From Hyunsoonleella jejuensis (lineage in GTDB: Bacteria > Bacteroidota > Bacteroidia > Flavobacteriales > Flavobacteriaceae): DNA of 64,000 nt. Made by a program: the position numbers and the translations under genes. Where the stretch lies: assembly GCF_900111025.1 (NCBI RefSeq), contig NZ_FOFN01000001.1, positions 62,001-126,000 of the forward strand, in the 5' to 3' direction. Below are positions 38,474 to 45,200 of this stretch, piece after piece; within the stretch, counting starts at the first letter, position 1, and every line of letters starts with the position of its first letter. Below the pieces are notes generated by a model. That model did no database searches and was not told the origin of the DNA. It saw only the letters and a list, made by a program, of their open reading frames with translations.

Positions 38474-38580
38474 TTTTGGGCGTTCCCCGTTGGGTCGCGC
38501 TTTCCGTTACATAGTTTTGCCTCGATGCATGCCTCGGCAAAAGCTAACCACTACAATCGCTAACGCGGGCTTATGTGCCA
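38474..38580 (+). repeat. Dispersed structured element, copy 2
   Basis: Starts two bases after the AsmA stop. Blocks in order: GGGCGTTCCCC, GGGTCGCGCTTTCCGTTACA, a stem TTTTGCC/GGCAAAA (38515-38521 and 38536-38542) around GATGCATGC, then CACTACAATCGCTAACGCGG and TGTGCCA. The minus strand of 18491-18610 has the same blocks in the same order. The ends contain GCGTT and AACGC, an inverted pair. The remaining gap to rpoD (38581-38788) is AT-rich and has one imperfect hairpin with GCC/GGC arms near 38650; nothing else was seen. Confidence 0.6.
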
Positions 38581-38788
38581 AATACAATGAGCAAACCCAA
38601 ATTTTAAACGTTTTGAAAAGTATTTTTTCAAAAATAAAAAAACTAAAATTTGCCAAAAACAGGCAAAATTTACCATTTTTTATCAATTTTAATGCATTTT
38701 TAAATAAAAATGCTCGTTTTTTTGGATTTTCCAATTATTCCATTAAGTTATAGCTATGTTTAATCTTAAAATATAGTTTTCAAAATTT

Positions 38789-39652
38789 ATGAGGCAATTA
38801 AAAATCACAAAACAAATTACCAACAGAGCGTCTAAATCTTTAGATAAATACCTTCAAGACATTAGTAAACTATCCATGATTACAGCAGAAGAAGAGGTAG
38901 AACTAGCGCAACGTATTAAGAAAGGCGATCAAAAAGCATTGGACAAATTGGTGACGGCTAATTTAAGATTTGTGGTTTCGGTAGCGAAACAATACCAGAA
39001 TCAAGGTTTATCGTTATCCGATCTTATAAACGAAGGAAATGCAGGTTTGGTAAAAGCTGCCAAACGCTTTGATGAAACCAGGGGGTTTAAGTTTATTTCT
39101 TATGCCGTATGGTGGATTAGGCAATCTATTTTACAAGCTATTGCGCAACAAGCAAGAATCATTAGGCTACCATTAAATAAAATCGGATCTATAAGTAAAA
39201 TTCGTAAAGCGTATTCATACCTAGAGCAAGAACATGAAAGAGAACCAAATGCGCATGAGATAGCTAACAACCTAGATTTATCAGTTAAAGACGTAAAACA
39301 ATCTATGAGCGTCTCTGGAAGACACTTATCGATGGATGCACCATTTCAGGAGGGCGAAACATCTAATTTATATGATGTTGTACAGTCTGATGAATCTCCC
39401 AGACCCGATGCAGAGTTGATGAAAAACTCATTAAACGTAGAAGTAAACCGTGCTTTAAGCACCTTGTCTGAAAAAGAAGCACATGTAATTAAACACTTTT
39501 ACGGTATAAATGTGAAACAACCAAAAAGCTTACAAGAAATAGGCGAACGTGTAGGCTTAACAAGAGAGCGGGTAAGACAAATTAGAGAAAAAGGTATACG
39601 AAAATTAAGACATACCTCAAGAAATAAAGTTTTAAAAACCTATTTAGGCTAA
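38789..39652 (+). CDS. rpoD: Primary sigma factor RpoD (sigma-ABfr type)
   Basis: Housekeeping sigma factor that directs RNA polymerase to TTG/TAnnTTTG promoters. It has 287 residues and lacks region 1.1, the form typical of Bacteroidota. Region 1.2 ([20 protein letters not shown]), region 2 ([34 protein letters not shown]), region 3, and region 4 with the helix-turn-helix ([20 protein letters not shown]) are complete. It is separated from rpsU by 111 bp on the same strand. Confidence 0.96.
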   Translation: MRQLKITKQITNRASKSLDKYLQDISKLSMITAEEEVELAQRIKKGDQKALDKLVTANLRFVVSVAKQYQNQGLSLSDLINEGNAGLVKAAKRFDETRGFKFISYAVWWIRQSILQAIAQQARIIRLPLNKIGSISKIRKAYSYLEQEHEREPNAHEIANNLDLSVKDVKQSMSVSGRHLSMDAPFQEGETSNLYDVVQSDESPRPDAELMKNSLNVEVNRALSTLSEKEAHVIKHFYGINVKQPKSLQEIGERVGLTRERVRQIREKGIRKLRHTSRNKVLKTYLG

Positions 39653-39763
39653 TTATCAATAAAGAAACCATTGCATTAATTAGGTTTTAATAATTAAAAA
39701 CCCCAACTTTGCAATCCTTTTTTTAAGGACAGCCTTTAAACACACAAAAATACTATTATATTT

Positions 39764-39958
39764 ATGTTAAAGATTATTGTTAAAGATGGTGAAAACATCG
39801 AGAGAGCATTAAAACGCTACAAAAGAAAGCATAGAAATATTCAGGTGATGCAAAATTTAAGAGAGAACCAATATTTCACAAAACCATCTGTTAAGAGACG
39901 TCGTGAAATCCAAAAAGCGGCATATATTCAAAACTTAAGAGATCAGGAAGATATATAA
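39764..39958 (+). CDS. rpsU: 30S ribosomal protein S21
   Basis: A 64-residue basic protein that matches bS21 from start to end (MLKIIVKDGENIERALKRYK, KRRREIQKAAYIQ). In Bacteroidota this protein helps to sequester the anti-Shine-Dalgarno, consistent with the lack of strong Shine-Dalgarno sites in this window. A CAACTTTG sequence (39704-39711) resembles a -7 box, 50 bp upstream. It ends at a clear terminator. Confidence 0.95.
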   Translation: MLKIIVKDGENIERALKRYKRKHRNIQVMQNLRENQYFTKPSVKRRREIQKAAYIQNLRDQEDI

Positions 39959-39987
39959 GCTTCCTTTGATTGATATTATATAAATTC

Positions 39988-40019
39988 ATCCCATTTGCCG
40001 ATTGGCAAGTGGGATTTTT
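39988..40019 (+). terminator. Terminator of rpsU
   Basis: ATCCCATTTGCC pairs with GGCAAGTGGGAT (one G-U) around GATT, followed by TTTTT, 30 bp after the stop. Confidence 0.85.
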
Positions 40020-40047
40020 GTATAGCGAATACAGATAATTTGCGCGT

Positions 40048-40272
40048 TTACTTTCTATAGTTCACTGGTCTATCTTCATAAAGGTGTTCAAAAGTTTTAT
40101 CAGTACTATAAGCATCCCTCAAAACTTTATATACCATAACAATTACTAGAAGTTGTCCCAAGCACATGGTGTAAAACACCCAAGTAAAGGCCATATTCAT
40201 TGACACCATAACGGTTAACATCACTAACAAGAATGTAGTTAGCCCTACATAAAACATCACTGGAATTTTCAT
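40048..40272 (-). CDS. Small two-helix membrane protein, unknown function
   Basis: 74 residues with two membrane helices (FYVGLTTFLLVMLTVMVSM and FTWVFYTMCLGQLLVIVMVY) and a polar C-terminal tail (YEDRPVNYRK). Nothing else is recognisable. The tail pattern suggests a conserved flavobacterial small protein. Convergent with rpsU and followed upstream by the DUF2797 gene on the same strand. Confidence 0.65.
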   Translation of the reverse strand: MKIPVMFYVGLTTFLLVMLTVMVSMNMAFTWVFYTMCLGQLLVIVMVYKVLRDAYSTDKTFEHLYEDRPVNYRK

Positions 40273-40343
40273 AACTTTTTTATTTACAAGTTACTAAACA
40301 ACGGGGTTACAGCATGTTATAATCTTGTTAAAAAAGGGCTTAA

Positions 40344-41138
40344 CTAAAGTATAGATATGTTAACAACCAATCCTTCGTTGGCACGCACGTTAAAAACCGT
40401 ATCGTCTTCAAAAATTAAATATTGCCCTTTAACACCAACCAACTTTCCTTCAAATGACTGTGCTTTTTGAATATTCAAACTTTTTGGTTTCTCAGGGTAT
40501 TTCTTTACTGGAAATTCTAAGTTCGTTTCAGAGTTACTTTCAATAAAATAATCCATGGCCTCATCAGGAATATATTGTTTTAAACGCTCTCGCCATTTCA
40601 CCAAATCTTCATCTTTTATATCGTTCTTCAACATGTTACGCCAATTGGTTTTATCTGCAACATGATCTTTTAAGGCCACTTCAGTTATACCTGCCAAATA
40701 ACGGTTGGGTACTTCAACAATTTCTATAGCTTCATGCGCTCCTTGGTCTATCCAACGCGTTGGAATTTGGCTTTTCCTTGTAACACCAACTTTTACATTA
40801 CTAGAGTTTGCCAAATACACAATATGTGGCTGTAATTGTACCTTTTTTTCATATTCTAAATCTCTATCCTCTTTGCCTAAATGTGCTGTACTCAATTCAG
40901 GGCGCATAATCCAATCTGCTGCTTGCGGTATGTCGAAAAAACAACTTTTACAGAACCCTTGTCGGTAAATTGGGTTGTCCAATCCACAGTTTAAACATTG
41001 AAACTTTACAAACTCTAATTTTATGCGCTTGCTAAGTATTTGATTTATGTTTATAAAATCGTTTTCAAACACTAAGTAATATTGAATTGGGCTAGAAAAT
41101 TCCGTTTCCATTTTCCTTAAAACACCTTGGTAGGTCAT
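40344..41138 (-). CDS. DUF2797 family protein
   Basis: 264 residues. A zinc-ribbon-like set of cysteines (CLNCG ... CKSC) is at about residues 48-70. The central HIVYLANSSNVKVGVTRKSQ, then PTRWIDQGA, is the hallmark of DUF2797 and looks like the first strand-Tyr-strand-Lys-Gly core of GIY-YIG-type domains. The C-terminal part is a small beta domain. The function of the family is not known; nucleic-acid handling is a guess from the two motifs. Confidence 0.85.
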   Translation of the reverse strand: MTYQGVLRKMETEFSSPIQYYLVFENDFININQILSKRIKLEFVKFQCLNCGLDNPIYRQGFCKSCFFDIPQAADWIMRPELSTAHLGKEDRDLEYEKKVQLQPHIVYLANSSNVKVGVTRKSQIPTRWIDQGAHEAIEIVEVPNRYLAGITEVALKDHVADKTNWRNMLKNDIKDEDLVKWRERLKQYIPDEAMDYFIESNSETNLEFPVKKYPEKPKSLNIQKAQSFEGKLVGVKGQYLIFEDDTVFNVRANEGLVVNISIL

Positions 41139-41182
41139 ATAAAAAAAAGTATTATTTTTAAAAACTTAAAGATAGCATAATT

Positions 41183-42697
41183 ATGCCAATTCCCTTAGTT
41201 AATTCCATTGCGTCATGGTTCCTAAAAAAGCGATTCCATCAAATAGAATTATTTTTAAAATACCCAAACGAAGTACAAAACGAACTGCTTTTGAGTTTGT
41301 TGGATTTTGCTAAAAATACTGAAATTGGCAAGCAATACGATTTTGCTTCAATTAAAAACTATAAAACCTTTTCAGAGCGCATACCTATTAAAAACTATGA
41401 TGGTTGGCAAAACGACATTGAGCGTTCCAGAAAAGGGGAAAACAATATATTTTGGCCAACACCCATTAAATGGTTTGCTAAATCTAGTGGCACAACCAGG
41501 GCTAAAAGTAAATTTATTCCTGTTAGCGAAGAATCTTTAGAAGATTGCCATTATGCGGCAAGTAAGGATTTGTTGTGTATGTATTTAAACAATAATGAAG
41601 ATTCCCAATTGTTCAATGGAAAAAGCTTGAGATTAGGCGGAAGCAAAGAATTGTACAAGGAAAACGGAACAATATTTGGAGACTTATCGGCAATACTTAT
41701 TGATAATATGCCCTTTTGGGCAGAGTTTAGCAGCACACCAAGCAACAAAGTGTCGTTAATGAGCGACTGGGAACATAAAATGCAAGCTATCGTAAATGAA
41801 ACCATAAATGAAAACGTAACTAGTTTAGCGGGTGTACCTTCTTGGATGTTAGTGCTTTTAAACAATGTTTTGGAAACCACAGAAAAAGACAGTCTGTTTG
41901 ATATTTGGCCTAATTTAGAAGTTTACTTTCACGGGGGTGTAAGTTTTGTGCCTTATGTAGATCAGTATAAAAACATTCTTCCTAAAAGCAATTTTAGATA
42001 CTATGAAATTTACAATGCTTCGGAAGGTTTTTTTGCTATTCAAGATCAAAATAGTTCTGATGAGTTATTATTGATGCTAGATTACGGGATTTTTTATGAA
42101 TTCATTCCAATGGATATTTATGCCACCTCGGAAGAAAAAGCAATTCCGCTTAGCCAAGTAAAGCTTAATACAAATTACGCGGTGATTATCACCACGAATG
42201 CAGGACTTTGGCGTTACAAAATTGGAGATACCATTAGGTTTACGTCCTTGAATCCATATCGTATTAAAATCTCCGGAAGAACCAAGCACCATATAAATGT
42301 TTTCGGTGAAGAGTTAATTATAGAAAACGCAGAAGCTGCACTAAAAAATGTTTGTAAACGTACCAAATCTGAAATTGTAGATTTCACTGCAGCGCCTATT
42401 TTTATGGAAGGTAAAGATAAAGGTGCACACGAATGGCTTATTGAATTTAAAACACCACCAAAAGACATTGGCTATTTTAATGAACTGTTCGACAATGCTT
42501 TAAAATCTCTAAATTCAGATTATGAAGCAAAACGCTATAATAATATCACATTAAACAAGCCTAAGATAAACATTGCAAGACCTCAGCTTTTTCACGATTG
42601 GTTGAAACAAAATGATAAATTAGGCGGACAACATAAAGTACCCAGGTTATCTAATACACGAGACTATCTGGATGATTTGTTGAAATTAAATGTATAG
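41183..42697 (+). CDS. GH3-family acyl-acid-amido synthetase-like protein
   Basis: 504 residues, a member of the ANL-related GH3 family, known in plants for joining amino acids to auxin or jasmonate. The ATP motifs are present: KSSGTTRAKSKFIPVS near residue 103, YEIYNASEGFFAI near 275, and LWRYKIGDTIRFT near 340, plus the C-terminal VFGEELIIENAE. The bacterial members are common in Bacteroidota but their substrates are unknown. It is divergent from the DUF2797 gene. Confidence 0.9.
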   Translation: MPIPLVNSIASWFLKKRFHQIELFLKYPNEVQNELLLSLLDFAKNTEIGKQYDFASIKNYKTFSERIPIKNYDGWQNDIERSRKGENNIFWPTPIKWFAKSSGTTRAKSKFIPVSEESLEDCHYAASKDLLCMYLNNNEDSQLFNGKSLRLGGSKELYKENGTIFGDLSAILIDNMPFWAEFSSTPSNKVSLMSDWEHKMQAIVNETINENVTSLAGVPSWMLVLLNNVLETTEKDSLFDIWPNLEVYFHGGVSFVPYVDQYKNILPKSNFRYYEIYNASEGFFAIQDQNSSDELLLMLDYGIFYEFIPMDIYATSEEKAIPLSQVKLNTNYAVIITTNAGLWRYKIGDTIRFTSLNPYRIKISGRTKHHINVFGEELIIENAEAALKNVCKRTKSEIVDFTAAPIFMEGKDKGAHEWLIEFKTPPKDIGYFNELFDNALKSLNSDYEAKRYNNITLNKPKINIARPQLFHDWLKQNDKLGGQHKVPRLSNTRDYLDDLLKLNV

Positions 42698-42723
42698 CTA
42701 AATAATTAGAATAAGAAATCGCA

Positions 42724-42756
42724 TTGCGTTTATAGTTTTAAACGTATTCAACTTTG
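42724..42756 (+). promoter_or_regulatory. Putative promoter of a small RNA
   Basis: TTG (42724-42726), a 22-bp spacer, and CAACTTTG (42749-42756), one base off the -7 consensus TAnnTTTG. The same CAACTTTG variant is upstream of rpsU. Confidence 0.4.
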
Positions 42757-42761
42757 TAAAA

Positions 42762-42960
42762 ACCCGACGAATAGATAAAGTGCATACGCTTTTGTGGTTT
42801 TAACGAGTAATTTGTCTGATAATCTAAAAGATATCAAAACGGTTTGCCGAAAACCTCGAGTAGGCATATTTTTGGACTGCAATCAAGAAAACGATACGAA
42901 AGAATTACGTATTAATTAATATCCATTAAAATATACCGCGTCGACCGACGTGGTTTTTTT
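42762..42960 (+). ncRNA. Candidate small RNA, about 200 nt
   Basis: This 302-bp gap between the GH3 and the beta-barrel genes has no convincing coding frame but has a promoter-like element at one end and a strong terminator at the other. The terminator is ACCGCGTC / GACGTGGT (42935-42954, one G-U), followed by seven T. The GH3 stop is 238 bp upstream of the terminator, unusually far for its own 3' UTR. Inside, TGCC...GGCA (near 42845-42866) can form a hairpin. The class is not recognised; 6S RNA is possible by size only. Confidence 0.4.
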
Positions 42961-42999
42961 ATGCCCAAAATCTACTATCTTTATTAAAAATTTTATGTT

Positions 43000-43515
43000 A
43001 TGAATTCTAAAATTATTGGTACCGTACTTTTTGTTTTTTTGGCATGTGGTTTACACAGTTACTCACAAGAGAATCAAAACAATTTTTGGAAACATGTAAG
43101 ATACGGTGGCGGATTAGGTTTAAATTTTGGTAACGGATTTTTTAGTGCTACTGTTGCGCCTAGTGCTATATATCAATTTAACCAACAAGTTGCCTTAGGT
43201 GTTGGATTAAACGCCACATTTAATAATCAAAAAGATGTTTTTAAAACTACAGTACTCGGGGGCAGTGTAATTGGCCTATACAATGTTATCCCAGAAATAC
43301 AGCTTTCGGTTGATTTTGAGCAACTTAACGTGAGCCGTAGATACGATATTAGGGTAAATGCAGAAGATGAAAACTATTGGTCTCCCGCCTTATTTTTAGG
43401 TGCAGGATATAGAAACAGAAATGTTATAGTTGGCATTAGGTATAATGTTTTGCATGATAGCGAAAAAAGTATTTATATAGATGCCTGGGTACCTTTTGTT
43501 AGATTTTTCTTTTAA
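43000..43515 (+). CDS. Small outer-membrane beta-barrel-like protein
   Basis: 171 residues. A signal peptide (LFVFLACGLHSYSQ) is followed by alternating Gly/aromatic strands (YGGGLGLNFGNGFFSATVAP; GVGLNATFNN; LFLGAGYRNRNVIVGI) and a terminal Phe run (FVRFFF), a barrel signal. Relatives are sometimes labelled alpha-ketoglutarate decarboxylase in databases; nothing in the sequence supports an enzyme. The stop touches the end of the convergent Rrf2 gene. Confidence 0.75.
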   Translation: MNSKIIGTVLFVFLACGLHSYSQENQNNFWKHVRYGGGLGLNFGNGFFSATVAPSAIYQFNQQVALGVGLNATFNNQKDVFKTTVLGGSVIGLYNVIPEIQLSVDFEQLNVSRRYDIRVNAEDENYWSPALFLGAGYRNRNVIVGIRYNVLHDSEKSIYIDAWVPFVRFFF

Positions 43516-43947
43516 CTATAATGGTAAAAAGGAATTACCGTTTTTTACATCTTCAGCTAAATCTTTGATCGTTGTTTTTTTAAGACGTGCTAAAATCTTC
43601 ATTCGTGAAGCACTTAAAATCTCATGTAATGGACATGGTTTTTCTTCATTACATTTATCTAAGCTAAGCATACAATTTGAAAGTCTTTCTTCGCCATCAA
43701 TTATCCTTAAAATATTGAAAACAGGTTGATTCCTATTCTCTTCACTCATGTAAAAACCACCCTTAGGACCGCGCGTGGATGATATCAAATTTTCCCTAGA
43801 TAGTTCTTGCAATAATTTTGCAATATAAGCTTGGGGCACATTTATTGGTGCTGATATGTCCTTCACCATAATCTTGTTCTTCTTACTTGAATGTATAGCG
43901 AGAAACAGAACGGATTTCACAGCGTACTTTGATGAATTTGAAAGCAT
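43516..43947 (-). CDS. Rrf2-family regulator with three Fe-S-type cysteines
   Basis: About 143 residues from the ATG at 43947, where the family start MLSNSSKYAVKSVLFLA begins; an extra upstream start would add nine atypical residues. The winged helix runs to about residue 70 (INVPQAYIAKLLQELSRENL, STRGPKGGF). CMLSLDKCNEEKPC has the spacing Cys-X6-Cys-X5-Cys, close to the [2Fe-2S]/[4Fe-4S] ligands of NsrR and IscR, so it probably senses NO or the cluster status. It is divergent from the nitrous oxide reductase operon and is its likely regulator. A TACATTTG -7 box sits only 4 bp before the start codon, so the transcript may be nearly leaderless. Confidence 0.88.
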   Translation of the reverse strand: MLSNSSKYAVKSVLFLAIHSSKKNKIMVKDISAPINVPQAYIAKLLQELSRENLISSTRGPKGGFYMSEENRNQPVFNILRIIDGEERLSNCMLSLDKCNEEKPCPLHEILSASRMKILARLKKTTIKDLAEDVKNGNSFLPL

Positions 43948-44049
43948 GGAACAAATGTAAATAAATCTAAACAAAACAAAAAAGATGTTTTTGTCTTAAA
44001 TATGATTTTTATCATAAAAAATTGCTGTTAAATAGAATAGATTTGTTCC
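43948..44049. promoter_or_regulatory. Divergent rrf2/nos promoters sharing a TAnATTTGTTCC motif
   Basis: On the minus strand TACATTTGTTCC ends at the Rrf2 start; on the plus strand TAGATTTGTTCC (44038-44049) lies 17 bp before the cytochrome c gene. Both contain an exact TAnnTTTG -7 box followed by TTCC, so they form an inverted pair about 90 bp apart. The TTCC extension is not part of the core promoter and could be a binding half-site of the Rrf2 regulator. Confidence 0.5.
44001..44016 (+). promoter_or_regulatory. Crp/Fnr-family-like operator of the nos operon
   Basis: TATGAT-TTTT-ATCATA, a perfect 6-4-6 palindrome close to the Fnr/Dnr consensus TTGAT-N4-ATCAA. Its centre (44008.5) is about 41-43 bp before the start point expected from the -7 box at 44038-44045, the class II activator position. 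No TTG lies at the normal -33 place, so activation by a Crp/Fnr-type protein would be needed. Confidence 0.55.
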
Positions 44050-44066
44050 ACTAAATTTATTTAAAC

Positions 44067-44561
44067 ATGAAAACAATACCAAAAATCTTAACTCTATTGC
44101 TACTAACGCTATTTATCTCCTGTGGAGGTAAAGAAGAAAAGAAAAAAGAAAAAATTCAGCTAAAATCTACCACTGAAAAAAAGGTGGAGAAAAAAACAGA
44201 AACAGTTCCACCTTCTAAGCGTGTAGATTTAAATAACAAAGGTGTCGGGCCTATTACATCATTAGAATTGTCTAGCGAAATAGACCAAGCTCTTGTAACT
44301 AAAGGTGAAGATATCTATAAAAAAATGTGCACAGCATGCCATAGAGTAGAGAAAAAATTTATTGGTCCAGCACCAAAAGGAATCTTAGAACGTCGTTCAC
44401 CAGAATGGGTAATGAATATGATTTTAAATCCTGAAAAAATGGTTAAAGAAGACCAACTAGCCAAGGACCTCTTAATGGAATTTAATGGATCGCCAATGGC
44501 CAACCAAAACTTAACAGAAGAAGAAGCTAGGGCTGTACTAGAATATTTTAGGACACTATAA
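44067..44561 (+). CDS. Cytochrome c lipoprotein of the nos operon
   Basis: 164 residues with a lipobox (LLTLFISCGGK), a Lys/Glu-rich linker to about residue 55, and a single c-type haem domain: CTACH at about residue 91, with GSPMANQNL giving the likely Met axial ligand. It probably delivers electrons to nitrous oxide reductase on the periplasmic side. First gene of the operon. Confidence 0.9.
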   Translation: MKTIPKILTLLLLTLFISCGGKEEKKKEKIQLKSTTEKKVEKKTETVPPSKRVDLNNKGVGPITSLELSSEIDQALVTKGEDIYKKMCTACHRVEKKFIGPAPKGILERRSPEWVMNMILNPEKMVKEDQLAKDLLMEFNGSPMANQNLTEEEARAVLEYFRTL

Positions 44562-44585
44562 ATACTAATACTTAAAATCAAACCA

Positions 44586-45170
44586 ATGAAAACACTAATC
44601 AAATCATTATTAATGTTTACGCTGTTTGGGTGTTTTGTAGCTTGCAACAACTCTACAAAAGCATCTAATAGCGTAACAACTGACACTACTGCTGATGAGG
44701 CTTCGACCGAAAAAACAGGACAAGCTTTCATAAAAGATGAAGGTGGAGTACCAAATGCTTTACAGCTCGCTATCCAATCAGAAGACCACACAACATTAGT
44801 AGCTGCAGTGCAAGCGGCTGGTGTAGAAAATGCATTAGTGAATGTTGGCCCTTTAACTGTATTTGCACCTAATAATGCGGCTTTTGCAAAAATAGATAAA
44901 GCAACGTTGGATGATTTACTAAAACCAGAGAATAAAGGAAAATTAGCTTTTATTCTAACAAATCATGTAGCACCATCGAACTACCCTGTTGAAATGTTAA
45001 AAAAGAACGCCGAAAAAAACCGTAAACTATATATGGCTTCAGGCAAATATCTAGAAGTTACAGAAAAAGAAGGCGAACTTTATGTTGATGGCGTAAAAAT
45101 TATAGGAACTGTAAATGTAAGTAATGGTTGGGTACATGTTACTGAAGATGTTATCCTACCAAAAGACTAA
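44586..45170 (+). CDS. Fasciclin (FAS1) domain lipoprotein
   Basis: 194 residues: lipobox FGCFVACNNS, then one FAS1 domain from about residue 55: GPLTVFAPNNAAFAKI (H1 box), ILTNHVAPSNYPVEML, and VKIIGTVNVSNGWVHVTEDV (H2 box). FAS1 domains usually mediate adhesion or bind ligands. Here it lies between the cytochrome and nosZ with 24- and 30-bp gaps, so it is probably made together with them. The role in N2O respiration is unknown. Confidence 0.88.
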   Translation: MKTLIKSLLMFTLFGCFVACNNSTKASNSVTTDTTADEASTEKTGQAFIKDEGGVPNALQLAIQSEDHTTLVAAVQAAGVENALVNVGPLTVFAPNNAAFAKIDKATLDDLLKPENKGKLAFILTNHVAPSNYPVEMLKKNAEKNRKLYMASGKYLEVTEKEGELYVDGVKIIGTVNVSNGWVHVTEDVILPKD

Positions 45171-45200
45171 AAAATTACTAACTAAATAAATCAATATAAG

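Noticed and set aside
38490-38753. 87-codon frame between AsmA and rpoD
   Set aside because: It runs through the dispersed element and Lys/Asn/Phe-rich AT sequence, with no homology pattern; a mirror frame exists on the other strand.
44315-44791. Open frame of 158 codons on the minus strand
   Set aside because: Lies across the cytochrome c and fasciclin genes, which have clear motifs on the plus strand.
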